DNA from: Echiichthys vipera
Lineage: Eukaryota > Chordata > Actinopteri > Perciformes > Trachinidae
NCBI GenBank assembly: GCA_963691815.1
Contig: OY829667.1
Location: forward strand, 8,942,821-9,006,820
Length of the DNA: 64,000 nucleotides
Direction: 5' to 3'
In this document: positions 37,639 through 50,275 of the stretch, in pieces
Layout of the letters: each line of letters opens with the position of its first letter
How positions within the stretch are numbered: position 1 is the first letter of the stretch
The notes under the pieces: generated by a model
The model's database searches: none
Seen by the model: only the letters and a program-made list of their open reading frames with translations
Told to the model about the DNA's origin: nothing
Translations under genes and position numbers: made by a program

Positions 37639-38592
37639 AGTGATGGCCTTAAGGTTAGAGAAGCGAGCTTGTGACTGTTAGGATGTTGGTTATGGAGAGG
37701 TTGGCAATATCTGGCTGATAAAAGTGAAAAATAAGCACTTACCCATCCCTCATTACCACCACTGAAGTGCCCTTGAGCAAGGCATTCAAAGGAATAGTTT
37801 AGTTTTTTAAGTACTACCATAGTTAATGCATTACTTTTGGAGGTTGATAGTTAGCATGCTGCCAGTTTAGAGAAGCAGAGAGTAATACCGACACAGAAGC
37901 TCTTAATTCTTAAGAAAAAGGGCCCACCTAAAAAAATCAGTTTAAGTGCAAGCTATATTTAGACTATTTTCACAGCTTTACCTTGCCATTAGACAGAGCT
38001 TTGCTTTGGCACATTATTTTCTCAACGTATTCCATGCATAAGCCCAACTCTGCCTTACACTGTATAAGACAAGCTGTTTGAGTCAGACTTACCACACTAT
38101 AGGGAATAAACAAATAAAATAAAAATAAGTGATTATAACAATGGCACTCATTCCATTCACTGTGGAGACAAGAGGATCGAGAATACAGACGATGAACCAA
38201 AAGAGAGAGAAGGGAAACTTTGATAGAATCTGGAGGAAAGCGATGATAGTATTCTAAATGTAGCGTATATTTAAAATGAAAATGTTTTTTTTTAGAAGGG
38301 CCTTTTCTTCCATGTTGGGACTCCTGTCTACTTCTCCAAACTGGTGGCGTGCTTACTGTCTTCTACTGTAATACACCGACTATAAGTATCTCATATGACC
38401 ACACTTCAAAATAGCCAAACTATCCCTTTAACCCCAACTGCTCCAGTGGAGCTGCTCAGTGGACAACAGATCAGACTGTGGTTGTATTGGACAGATTTCA
38501 GGCGTGATTGTGTAACTGTGTGAATGTGATCAGGGTGTTCCTGCAAAAAGAGAGGCGTTCTCTCAGTAAAACCTCCCTGAATAACTTAAAAA
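37639..38592 (+). mobile_element. tRNA-derived SINE split by a TTAA element
   Basis: The first part (37639-37789) has a tRNA-like head, GATGGCCTTAAGGTTAGAGA with AGCGAGCTTG, then CCACTGAAGTGCCCTTGAGC and AAGGCAT. The second part (38428-38592) resumes with TTAACCCCAACTGCTCCAGT with GGAGCTGCTCAGTGGACAAC and ends in CTGCAAAAAGAGAGGCGTTC, TCTCAGTAAAACCTCCCTGA and ATAA. Joining the parts conceptually gives the usual order of a well-known teleost SINE whose 3' end resembles a LINE tail. The interruption falls exactly at the SINE's own TTAA. Confidence 0.8.
37790..38427. mobile_element. 638-bp MITE inserted at TTAA (piggyBac/Kolobok-type target)
   Basis: The ends are inverted: AGGAATAGTTTAG on the left and, as complement, AGGGATAGTTTGG on the right. 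The flanks are TCAA (37786-37789) and TTAA (38428-38431), one mutation apart. TTAA duplication is the signature of the piggyBac and Kolobok superfamilies. Interior phrases CCACCTAAAAAAATCAGTTT, GCTATATTTAGACTATTTTC and CTTTACCTTGCCATTAGACA match a widespread teleost MITE. The minus-strand frame at 37970-38200 inside it is not a gene. Being nested, it is younger than the surrounding SINE. Confidence 0.8.
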
Positions 38593-39974
38593 AATTAAGA
38601 TAAACAGATATAGCACAAATCATATATCCACACTTAGTGCAAAAGAATATCACTCACTCTGATCTGAAAACTTAAATTTTATTCTTTTGCCAATTGGAAT
38701 TTTGACTAAATAATCCTAAAACGAACGAAAATCCTTGATGGAATGATTTCTTGGCCCGATTTTTTATCTGTTAACAAAATGACAAAAACAACAGATTGTC
38801 ATATTGCACAGCACTCCCCTCTCAGTCACCTCAAGTTCATATAAACAATGCCGTGGTGCTTTGTTTTTATCATTCCAGGCACCCCGATGTTTGGCCACTG
38901 TCCAGAGTGGTGTTTCAGTGATTGAGAGCCCAAACAGTCCTGGCCCGCCCTGCCTAGTTTAGTCTACCGAGGTGTGATTCAATAGTGCAAGGCTGCAATA
39001 GCATTGGACTGGAGGAATGCTGAGCTGCAGGGGAATATGGAGAAGGTTTCAGCCAGCAGCAATTAAACAGAGAAATGATGCGTGAAATAGCAGGGAGGGG
39101 GTGATAGTGAGGTGAGAGTAAAAGCGCCAAGACTGCAAAGAGGAGCAAGAAATGTCTAAAATTTAAAGAGAAGCAGTTGAGTTAGAGAAACAGAGAAGAT
39201 GTTGAAATGAGATTAAAGTTGCGTGAAACAACGGAAAGACCGAGACTTTGAAAATGATCCTCCTGAGATACCAAACACTAAAAGAGTCGGTCTGTTCTGT
39301 AAAAATATCATGTATGACAACACTTCAGACTTAACATTCCATCAAGATGGAGTATTATAATCACAAGCTCAAACTTGCTGTCCTCCAAGTCCTTGCGGTG
39401 AAATAAGAAATTCATTCCAAAATGAATGACAGAAGTTAAAAGAAAAACAGCCTGAAGAACATCTCAGTAGAAAGGTTCTGAAACTTTTACTTTCTTACTA
39501 ATCAATATTTCCTCAAAAGCTGACCGGTACTTCAGAGCAATCCCAGTTGTTGACTTGGGGAGAAAGGGCCTCTCACCTTAACCTGAATTGGATAGTGCCT
39601 GTGAGGTACAGTATTCTTTTATTCTGTCTGAGGCAATAATCAGATGTTAGAATATATGTTTGACTGCAGTATGGTAGTTATGAAATCCATAAAATGTTGT
39701 TGTTTTATATTATGAATGACAAAATTAGAGGGATTTTGTTTTCCCAAAACACTTTTTAATTCATGTTTTTATTTTTTACATTGAACATTTGTGAAAAAAC
39801 AAGCAGTATGGAGAGAAAAAAAGAAAGCACCTTACTTATTATTTATTAAGAGCTTAAAGCAATTCTTACCTTTCTGGCATTATTAAACTTCTCTTTTGTC
39901 ATCTTAAAATGTTCCTTATAAGCAAAGGTATAAAAACTCATCTATTTTCAACTCAGTCTGATCAATCACTTTAT
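38593..39974. other. Unique non-coding DNA
   Basis: No recognised transposons or exons. Frames at 38954-39148 (minus) and around 39909 (plus) are random, and the latter runs into the retroposon at 39975. Confidence 0.5.
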
Positions 39975-40281
39975 TCATCCATCCATCTTCAACCTCTTGT
40001 CCCTATCGGGGTCGAGGGGGGGCTGGAGCCGATCCCAGCTGACAACGGATGTGAGGCGGGGTACACCCTGGACAGGACACCAGTCTATCACAGGGCACAT
40101 AGAAACAAACAGTGAAACAGGCAACAATTCGCACCTACGGCCAATTTAGAGCCATCAATGAACCTAACACGTGCATGTCTTTGGACTGAGGGAGTAAGCC
40201 AGAGAACCCGGAGAAAACCCACGCAGACACGGGGAGAACATAAACTCCACACTTGGCCCCAGCCGGGATTCTAACCAGGAA
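39975..40281 (-). mobile_element. tRNA-headed retroposon, near-complete minus-strand copy
   Basis: On the minus strand it runs from a B-box-like GGTTAGAATCC (40266-40276) through GTTTTCTCCGGGTTCTCTGG, CAAAGACATGCACGTGTTAG and GTCCAGGGTGTACCCCGCCT to GCTGGGATCGGCTCCAGCCC, ending in a GATGGATGGATGAA tail. The GATG tail with tRNA-like head marks it as a LINE-mobilised retroposon of the same family as at 33.5-33.9 kb. The A-box head is lost, so it is truncated at its 5' end. Confidence 0.8.
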
Positions 40282-41711
40282 CAAGGTCTGGAAACATAAG
40301 CAGCCCCATAACGGTCACCACATTTTAATGCTCAGAAAACATTGATCATCTTTCTCTGCCAAAAAAATGCAAACAAAAATCTTTTCTCAAATCTTTTATA
40401 TGATATAACCAAATTTGTTCCAACTTTGGCACAAATTGTCATGTCAATGTAGGACCCCATCACTCATAACAGAATGCTGATTTTAGAGATTTAATATCTA
40501 ATGCACACTAGCCTTATCCTGATCTGCTAGTTTCTTTTAGTGTTAGGTTGTTTTCTTTTTTCTTCTATAAAATGTGCTAGTCCACTCTGCTTCTTTTACA
40601 ACTAATGGTACTTAAGTATAATTCTAGGGGTAGTGATATCGAATACATGACTGAAAAAGTCTGAAAAGTAAAAGCTGGTGAGCCAATCTAAAATTAATCT
40701 TACACTAAAATTAATTTTACACTTTGTTTGGAGATGTGTGGTCTACCAGAAGCACTGCCATGTATTATAAACAGCTTTTCTAACGTTCACATTTTTCACG
40801 ATTTTTTCACCAGATCAGATCTTTCTGCCATATTTGTTCAGTGTGTGAACTGATCTCTAGCTTAAAACCACCCACATGCATTCAAGAATGTCACACACAT
40901 GCCTGCTGGAAAAACAGCAAAAACTTAAGACAGAGGTGTTTGGCGCCTGAAGAAACTGGAATTCAGCAAAGTTCAATTTCAAGTTTCAGTTTAATTGGTC
41001 ATATATAGGTATAAGGCACCTATAACACCAACATCTTTTCTGACTATTGTGTATACAATAATACAATAAGATGACAGCATAAAGGAAAAGGCATGATACA
41101 AATAGAAAGACAAGATAAAGTGATAATAAGTGGAGAGGTAAGATGAGAGGACATAACTTTGATGTAGTAGTATACACATTTATGGAAATGAGGTTTGAGT
41201 GAGTGAGTCTTCTGACAGTATTAGCTAGTGCAAGGGGGTCTGATCCATATGATCTGATTTCTGTGTCCACACTACACTCTACATTTGCTTGTAATGTGAT
41301 TGTAGTGTGCTGTAGCTATGAGTGAATGTATTTTACTTCTTCGCAACTCAACACACAGTTATTTAAGTCTTAAAAGCAATTACACTCCCATTCCTCTTTT
41401 TCTGTATATCTCAATATGAAACATTTTTATGTAGTCATCTTAATCATATTATACTGTATGTTCATAGCTCTTCAAATCAAATTCATGGATCTTTTCAAAA
41501 TGTCTTGGCTCGTTTGCAAGAGAAAGAAAAGAGTGCACTCACTTCAGTCTAGATGGAAATATTTGGAGTGGTATGTTGCTCACATTTTGACACTTGAAGA
41601 TTGAGTGCTTGTGTTTTCAACTTTCAACTGATGCCAGGGGCTGGAAGAAATGCCTAAGAGATGAGGAGCTTTTTTTTTTAAAAAAAAGCAGGAGGGAGTG
41701 ATTTCTTCTTG
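40282..41711. other. Non-coding DNA, possibly with an old repeat near 40980-41160
   Basis: TTTCAGTTTAATTGGTCATA followed by A-rich sequence with repeated GATA/AAGATA phrases around 40980-41160 looks like a retroposon tail, but I cannot assign it. Frames at 40986-41270 (minus) and 41416-41604 (plus) have no domain features. Confidence 0.4.
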
Positions 41712-41728
41712 CCCCCCCCCCCCCCCCC
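41712..41728. repeat. Homopolymer run of 17 C
   Basis: Seventeen consecutive C. On the minus strand this is a G run that lies 3' of (TG)n after a 68-bp spacer. Confidence 0.9.
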
Positions 41729-41794
41729 GCATCTATACACACAGGCTTGTTACAGGATCATCCGAGCGCCTATCAGCAGCCACAGCTGGATATC

Positions 41795-43228
<1,434 letters not shown>

Positions 43229-43781
43229 CCTGACTCTCAGATGAATTTCGTTCCGCCTTGCTTCACTCATACATCTGGGATTGAGAAAGTGACTTGAGCA
43301 GGCTGGGCCTTATCAAAAATCCTTGCATATGATTGGATAAACCACTTGTCCGCCATCTTTATTGACGTGCTACTTCAACAACTCACAACGAAACCAACCT
43401 GTGACGCTGATTAGAGCGACGCAGGGAAAACCAAAACAGAACAGCTGACATTTCCACCAACAAAAAGCCTTCAGAGCCGTTCACTGGTGTTCTTTGAAAG
43501 AAGAAATATTCGCTAGATTGGACGACACGGATGAAATAGCAGCATCGATGTTGACGCCTGCTTCCTCGATGCGAGCCGCCAGTCGTTTTTCCGCTACATC
43601 ACATCTATAAAAAACCCAGCCCGGTGGTCCTGATTGACTCGACCACCTGAAATCACTTTCCTATTGAGCGATCCCAGATGGTTGAGTGGAGCTAGGCGGA
43701 GTCAAGGCGGAGTCAAGGTGGAGTCAAGGCGGAGTCAAGGCGGAATCAAGGCGGAACGCAATTCATCTGGTGAGAGTCAGG
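43229..43781. mobile_element. 553-bp inverted-repeat transposon with one expanded arm
   Basis: The left end, CCTGACTCTCAGATGAATTT followed by CGTTCCGCCTTG, is inverted at the right as GGCGGAACGCAATTCATCTG followed by GTGAGAGTCAGG. The similarity continues inward through CATCTGGGAT and AAAGTGA on both sides, so the arms are about 70 bp long in origin. The flanks are TTAA (43225-43228) and TTAT (43782-43785), which fits a TTAA-targeting superfamily with one mutation, but other boundary readings are possible. The interior is non-coding, with GCATATGATTGGATAAACCA and GTCCGCCATCTTTATTGACG, phrases common in fish MITEs. Confidence 0.65.
43695..43755. repeat. 11-bp minisatellite (GGCGGAGTCAA)x5
   Basis: Five full units, with single substitutions in the third (GGTGGAGTCAA) and fifth (GGCGGAATCAA), followed by part of a sixth. 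The array lies inside the right terminal arm of the transposon at 43229-43781. The left arm has only one related unit, so the tandem arose after the arms formed. Confidence 0.9.
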
Positions 43782-45079
43782 TTATGTGTGGGTGTCATCA
43801 TGGCAAAATGGGCCCTGATTATCAGGCGAGGGAGAGTAGCACAGTAGGCTTCGCTGCCCGCCAGCATTCCATGACTTTCAGTTTCAGCTGTGCTTCCTGC
43901 AGCCATGTCCTGTCCTACTAAAGCCAGAGCTGCCATTGAATCTTTAACAACATCTATAACCCTCACGACGGTGCAGTAATACTATGTACACCGCATGGTG
44001 GGAATGCCTGGAATCATTAGAAGAATTGATAACATGTAGAGGTGTACATACTCAATGGACCTGAACATTTGGAGCAGGTTCCAAGTTTAACGATGGGTGT
44101 GTTCTGAGCAAGGGCATCAGAAGTAGGGAGGTAGAAAGTAGGGCCAAATTTGGCGTCACAACTAGTGTGATGCCGTCTCAAGACGGTCTCTAGTTCACCT
44201 AGTTTCTCCCACTTGGCTGCTCAGAATGTGTCATCACAGACATACTTAGCCATCTAAGTTAAGCAATTGAAAAGATGTCATCCTACAGTTCCAGATCTTT
44301 TGATTTAGCTGTGGTTGCATCTAATGATTATTTCATTATTATAGAGTCAAACCACAAAATATTAAATTCACCAAAATGTAAGATGAAGAATCAAATCAAG
44401 CTGAAGGGCTCCGGGGGCAGATAGGGAGTGGAAGGTGGAGCTAGAGGAACACAACTTTTTCACAGATCATCTGTCTTAAAGTGCTGTTTGGATATAGTGA
44501 CAGTTATGAAAAACATTTTTTACAGACAGTTACTGACTTCAGCTTTAATCATCAGAGCTGTAAATGAGACATTAATACTATATGCCTTTTAAACAGAATC
44601 CGGGTGCAAAAAGGTTAAAAAAAAAGATTCTTTGCTACAGTTTATTGCCAAAACCAATCAAATCTTTTCAGAATTTTCACTTTGACATACTAATTATGAG
44701 CTTTCTCGCCGTAACAAAGAAAGATCAATGACAAAATTGGAATGCAAACTTTTAACAAACACGCAATTTAAAAGTTTGAAAAAAGTGTTAACTATATAGT
44801 CATAACTATTTAGGTAAAAGACGGGCAGTGTAGCTTTTTTTCTGCAAGTTCCAGATGGGGAGACTGGGAGTTGGAAGCCACAGCCATATGGTCCTGTTTC
44901 ATCAGCCCATTTCTAGTCATTAATGAGCTGTGATTGATTGTATCATCAGTGCTGCTGTCTGTGGCACAGGTATTGGATGGAAGCTAAACAAAGAGGTGTG
45001 AAAGTTATGTGACCTCTGACTTTGTCCTGTTGTTTGGACCATAATCGTCTCTTGAAAAATCAAAACACAATCAAAACAC
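43782..45079. other. Unique non-coding DNA
   Basis: A small dyad, CCGTCTCAAGACGG, lies near 44172. From about 44820 to 45010 the sequence is even in composition with CTAGTCATTAATGAGCTGTG and TGATTGATTGTATCATCAGT, a homeodomain-like texture that could be a conserved element. No exon is recognised. Confidence 0.4.
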
Positions 45080-45235
45080 TAGCTGGTTTGCTTAGCTTAG
45101 CAAAATGACTGGAAACATCTAGCATGGCTCTTTCTAAAAGGTAGCGAAATTAAAAATTAACTACCTCAAAACTCAACATATAAAATATTTATCTTATTTG
45201 TGTGATCCGTACAAAAAGTATAAATATGAAATCTT

Positions 45236-45957
45236 TTTGGTCCACAACGTGAAAATTTGCCTTCGGTTCCACCACAAGAATAAAAGAATAGACAGGACAT
45301 TAAAAATATATACACACGTAAAACAACCAGTGTGAACATTTCATATACAGTAGAAAGACTTGAATAAATTACAAAAATTAAATAAATAGATAAAAAAGTG
45401 TGCTTGTTGTCCCAAAAACCTGCAGCTTAAAGAACTTGCATCCTTCTATACTATGCAATGTGTCCTGTGCGTTTAGTGTAATTTAATAGTGTCACAGCAT
45501 TAGGGACAAAAGATTTCTTAAAGATATCACGCCTTCCTGAAGGGTAGGAGTTCAAATTCCCTATGTAATGGATGGGAGGGCTCACTAATGATTTTATCAG
45601 CTTTATTTCTACTCTGTTCCCTATAATTTTTGAAGCCATGTTAACTTTCCACTGTAGTTCTTTCTTCCTTTGGATCTTAAGGTTTCCGTACCACATGGTC
45701 ATGTTGAAGGATAGGACACTTTCCACTAAGCTTTTATATACTGTACTATAGGATTTCTTGGTTATTCAGCTTTTGTGGCAGGTAGAGCCTTTGAGAGCAC
45801 TTCTTAAAGATAAAATCTGTGTTCAACCTAAAGATAAGTTTGGCATCGATATGGGTACCCAAGTATTTGAAAACATTAACGATTTAAACTGTCTGTCCAA
45901 GGATTATTATTGGCTGCATCACATCCATGTCATTTTGAATGACAAGCTCTTGACAAA
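45236..45957 (-). pseudogene. LINE reverse-transcriptase ORF, 3' end, decayed
   Basis: On the minus strand, from about 45957 down, the frame reads a typical C-terminal part of a non-LTR retrotransposon ORF2 of the jockey/CR1/L2 kind: KYLGTHIDAKL near 45865, then KKCSQRLYLPQKL, then after a frame change ESVLSFNMTMWYGNL and PSGRRDIFKKSFVPNAV, ending near 45451. This region follows the polymerase domain in such proteins. It is broken by a TAA at 45884-45886, a TAG at 45746-45748 and a frameshift just after the TAG. The sequence from 45450 down to 45236 would be its 3' untranslated part. The 5' truncation is usual for LINE copies. The exact clade is not resolved, and it is inactive. Confidence 0.75.
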
Positions 45958-46033
45958 AAAAAACAATTGCTGACAGAAACATCAATTGGTGGTTTTATAA
46001 GGGGTTATGTTCTCAACTATTTCTCGACTGAAA

Positions 46034-46463
46034 GCATAGTTGGTGTATAAAGATGGACGGCTTGACAGCTCCCTGAATGTGAAGCCAAAACATCTTGATT
46101 GGCTGTAGTAAAGGTCATAAATCTCGCACTTTGATGGGACATAGGCCAAATTAAAAAGTTCACCTCAAATAATTTTTTCCAAAAGATGATTTCTTTCATT
46201 TTAAGTAGTTCTTATCACGCTGAGGTTTATTAAAGTGTTCGTTCTTTTGATAAGTCTGGTATTATTACTTATTTGACGCTATAAAAATTAGGTGAAACGT
46301 CATGATTGGCAGCTGCGATTAGTTATGATTGACTTACGATTAGTCGGGGCGAGTGTGTAGGTAGGACTTCAATACTGCCTAATCACTTTTGACTATTTTG
46401 GCTTCACTTTTGTAGATGGGAGGATGTGGAGACCCATAGCCCATCTTTATATGCAGTCTATGG
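46034..46463. mobile_element. 430-bp MITE with CCATAGACTGTATATAAAGATGG-type ends
   Basis: The left end CATAGTTGGTGTATAAAGAT followed by GGACGGCTTGACAGC is inverted at the right as CCATCTTTATATGCAGTCTA followed by TGG. Interior phrases AATGTGAAGCCAAAACATCT and TTGGCTTCACTTTTG match the well-known teleost MITE with these termini. It encodes nothing. It lies 76 bp beyond the LINE fragment inside the same host repeat. Confidence 0.7.
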
Positions 46464-46588
46464 CTGGGATTATTGAAGGATTTTTAAAACACTAAGTGAT
46501 TTATGCTAAGCTAAGCGGCTGCTGGCTCCAGCCTAATGTTGAACGGATAAATATGAGAGTAGTATCCATTCTTTCTCAACTCTGCTGT

Positions 46589-49500
46589 CACGTCTGATAA
46601 TGTGTACAAGGTTATACATGGCACCCTTGTGTATCATTGCTTTGCACTTATTTGGCGGCATACCTAAAAAGAATCCAGAAGCAAATATGGCACCCTAAGC
46701 CGGCAATCAAAAGTTCAAAAACTGCTGTCTGTGCAAGTTTACAATGGTAACCTTCCAATGTGTGACAGTATTTACATAAAGGATTCAGGCTTGGTTGGAA
46801 TATTAATTATTGATGTGAACTGTAATGAATGATTTATAACCAAAGCCAATCAGAAGCTGCTGTCTCCCAGTGCCACCTGAAGGATATTATATATTTATAA
46901 CTCAAGGACATGCTGTCAATGTTTAGACCTACCTACTTACTCCTGGGTTACAGTAGAGTAAAGCTTTTGTTTTCTTCTCCATTGTACTTTGCCTTCAAAG
47001 AGAGTTGATATTGGCTGTTCAGCAAAACATGTACTCAGGAGACAACTTGTGACCTTCATTTTAAGTGTAGTCTTGTCGGGTGCACACATACAAATTAAAA
47101 TGTCAACATTCTTGCTCGGGCTGCACTTCATACATACTTTCTGAATCCTTTAATTCAGTTAAGAAATAAGATTTGATGTTCAAAAACTCACTATTGACCT
47201 TTATTACTGAGTACTGTGGAGTATTTTTGAAAATGTTCTGTATATAAGGCATAACGCAGAGCAGGCGGGTCATTATTGCATTATCGTCAGGAAAAAATAA
47301 GTTCGCTTTCTGTTGAAATTAAAAAAGTTGTGTCAAATCATTGATTTCTTTAGCAAGTAGCCTTATAATAAGCTGGATAATGTAGAGCGAGGAGTTGTAA
47401 ATCACAATAATGACTTGTTTGCTAAACATTATCCCTTAAACCCTGCCAGGGTGATGAAGGTCTTGAACCGGCTTATTAGAGAGCTACTTACTAAAGAAAT
47501 CAGTCATTTGAAACAAAATGTTAATTTTTAAATTATTTGAATGATTTTAAAAGTGGAATCTGTGATCAGAATTCAATTCATAGCAATGGTCTGTTATAGT
47601 ATTCAACAAAGCCGTGTAATAAACATAATTTATTGTGACAAATTTGCAGCAGAGGACAACATTCTGATTGAGAGCCGACAGTCGTGTACATGAACAAAAA
47701 CATTTAACAGATTAAAACAACAGAATACATTATCTGTCATAGTCCATTTGTATTAATGTCAATGGGAAACACAATGTACACAGTAACATTAACACTGCAT
47801 TTAGAAGTGTTGTAATATGCAAAGTGGTTTCTGATGAATGTGTTCTATCAACAGAGACAGTGAAACAAGGTAATATGTTGATGTGGGCTGGCTAGAAATA
47901 CATTTACCTGCTTCAAAGTGACTCAGTCTCCCATGAGAGTGGAGCAAAATTTCGCCGCTTGGAATTAACCACACTCTGATTGGTGCTACTGTAATTGGAG
48001 GTCGGGCAGGTTACTGTAATACATGGTGTACAATTGATAATTAGGACCCTTCCAATATGCAAAGTGAATTAATTCCTATAAACGCGTCCCCACAATGTGC
48101 AGGTTCATAGGTTGTTAATCAGACTGTCTTCTTCCTGTATGAGGCGAATGGCTGGAATACACTTTGCACAGACGATTAACCCTAAACATAATGAATGTAA
48201 ATTAAGATTCCAAAAGAATCCACATTACTGTTTGTCATCCTCTCTGTAACGATTCCTGATATTAAATTATTTAGCTTTTTTTTTATTAAATGTGCAAGGT
48301 TTTCTTATTTTAAATTCTTATTTTAGCCCTTATATTTGCACATCATCACACACATAAATTACAGGTTGAAGGTTAATTGAAATTACATTAAGTCATCCCT
48401 ATTTGCAATCAAAAATATTGTAAGTTAATAGCACAATATAGCATATGAACTACAATAGCTTCTTATATTTTGGGGCTAGCTCCAGCTCTCTGTCCCCTCA
48501 AGGGTCAGCACAATCAAGACTGTTTGATCTTTGGGTCCTTTGTCAATGGAACAAACTTGTGTGTCGTGTGCAAAGATGCAAAAGCAGTAGGAGCTATTAT
48601 GAAACTTGTTAATACAAAATGTTAAATTTTCCCCTTTTGATTTATTTATTTTTTTAACAAAGATAAACACAGGTCAAAATTCAGTTAGCCTCTGGGAATT
48701 TCTTCCCTCACTTATTCAAGGAGCTTGAGTTTACCGTTGGGATTAAATGTCTTTTTGATCTGTACTTCTACAAATTTAACAAAAGGGAGACTGCACTGAA
48801 TCATACATATATTAGAAAATCTATGGTAAAATCTATGGTAGCCTATGCTGTATGTTGAAGAGATACCCACTCCACTTTGACTGTTGCACAAAGGCCCACT
48901 CACGTGCTGCTGCCTGTGTATTATCCTCCTACTCCTTCACACCCACACATACAAGCCTGTTGGGGAGTGCCTCGTTTTTATTTTCCTTTTTAAGAGTCCA
49001 ATGCTAAAGAAAGTTCAAGAAGAAAACCGACAGCTTCAGAGAGGAGTGGCATTGCTCCATTAACTTTGTGATGCTTTATTAGTATGTTCCTACCACTCGC
49101 ATCCTCTACAATATGTTGAAGGCTCAAGCAACATTGTGCTGCAGCGAGTTGTTCTTCAGTATTACACACCAGATGGCCTTGTTGCTCGTGAGAAGAAAGC
49201 ATAAGCACTGAGATGACACACTAAGGCACCAACCCATCAATCTCTTTCAAAAGACTTCTTTCCTATTCATAAATCAATAATTTTCCATCACCTGGAGTCA
49301 AACAGTAAACTGCAACACTGCATGATTTTCAGCATAAAGTGGCTTTGCATTTCCGTGATAATTATGCAAGCTAGTCCCTCTCATGGCTAAGCCGCAGTCT
49401 CATGATGGTGCTCGAAACTATTCTAAGGGATCCTGTCTGAAGTGGAGGGCCATTTGAAGTGGCTTTGGCAGCTGCCGCCGGAGCTAGGTACCCATTGCAA

Positions 49501-50084
49501 AAGATAGGTGGGCCCATTGTTGAAGAGCCGGCCAACAGTTCTTGCTCCGGTTGTTTGGACAATCTGCGGACATGATTTGGCCCTTCGCTCCACTTCTCAT
49601 TTCAGTCGCCTGACAGCATTTGTGTCTATGGCAAAATGTCAAGCCATGAAAGTGGAAAGATGTGTGAAGTGTGCATAAATAAACTTTCTTTTGGGTGGTG
49701 GGGAGTACTTGATGTGAGAATGGGGTTAAATCAAACAGGTGTAAACTATGCAAAGTAAGTGATGTGCAAGATCAAAATAGAACTGGAATTGCACAAAGAG
49801 GATAGTCCTAAGTAAATCCTGCAAGGCAACAGCAAATGTTTTAAAGAGTACAGACAAATGTGAAATTGCTGAACATTTAAATTATCTAAGTACTACTTTG
49901 TGACTACTGTGTTGTTTCATAGTCAGCATAAAAGGCTCTATTTTATCAGGATTCTGGTGACATGGTTCAGTACTCAAGTACACAACTCATCCAAAAAAAG
50001 GGAGGGCGTGAATGGAGCTGAGATGGGCCAAAAGCAGCCTACAGTCTACGTAACCTGTGACAGCCCCCAGCTGTCACTTAAAGG
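46589..50084. other. Mostly unique non-coding DNA
   Basis: No coding exon is recognised. A 12-bp unit, AAAATCTATGGT, is repeated twice at 48816-48840. Candidate conserved blocks at 47900-48250 and about 49320-49740 are the most structured parts, with even composition and no simple repeats. Frames such as 48990-49208 and 49484-49753 (minus) show no domain. Confidence 0.45.
47900..48250. promoter_or_regulatory. Candidate conserved non-coding element
   Basis: Unique sequence of balanced composition with repeated octamer-like and homeodomain-like words: GGTGCTACTGTAATTGGAGG, CAATTGATAATTAGGACCC, AATATGCAAAGTGAATTAAT and GACGATTAACCC. The word ATATGCAAAGTG occurs at about 47816 and again at 48056. 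No simple repeats or transposon motifs are present. The enhancer reading is inferred from texture only. Confidence 0.25.
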
Positions 50085-50275
50085 GGCCATCCCCTGAACT
50101 ATGCATAACCTAAATTTAAAACATCACTCCTGTACAGTTATCATGAACAGGGAAATAAGCTATTAGCTAGAGAGACCAAAACCATTTTTTCCAGGCTGTA
50201 AACATTAACAAGAGTTTACGGGGACTTACTCACTTTTGGAGTTGTTGAGTATGTAGTCCAAATGGAAAGCAGACG
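50085..50275. repeat. Fragment of a dispersed fish repeat
   Basis: GAGAGACCAAAACCATTTTT with CCAGGCTGTAAACATTAAC and GGGGACTTACTCACTTTTGG matches phrases inside a teleost repeat often linked to the CCATAGACTGTATA MITE family. Its ends are not visible. Confidence 0.4.

Larger units (their letters stand above)
45080..46588. mobile_element. Dispersed repeat (GCTTAGCTTAGC family) holding two later insertions
   Basis: The left part (45080-45235) reads GCTTAGCTTAGCAAAATGAC, TGGAAACATCTAGCATGGCT and CTTTCTAAAAGGTAGCGAAA. The right part (about 46470-46588) reads GCTAAGCTAAGCGGCTGCTG, GCTCCAGCCTAATGTTGAAC and GGATAAATATGAGAGTAGTA. These are the two halves of one very common teleost repeat. A LINE fragment (45236-45957) and a MITE (46034-46463) lie between them, so the host repeat is the oldest of the three. 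Confidence 0.6.

Noticed and set aside
40986..41270. 94-codon minus-strand frame with a hydrophobic stretch
   Set aside because: A hydrophobic run from T-rich sequence; no family signature and no splice signals.
43695..43755. Short regular repeats considered as a CRISPR-like array
   Set aside because: Units are contiguous without spacers and the genome is a fish.
43634..43921. Plus-strand frame with repeated Arg-Arg-Ser-Gln-Gly-Gly units
   Set aside because: The protein repeat is the 11-bp minisatellite in a transposon arm.
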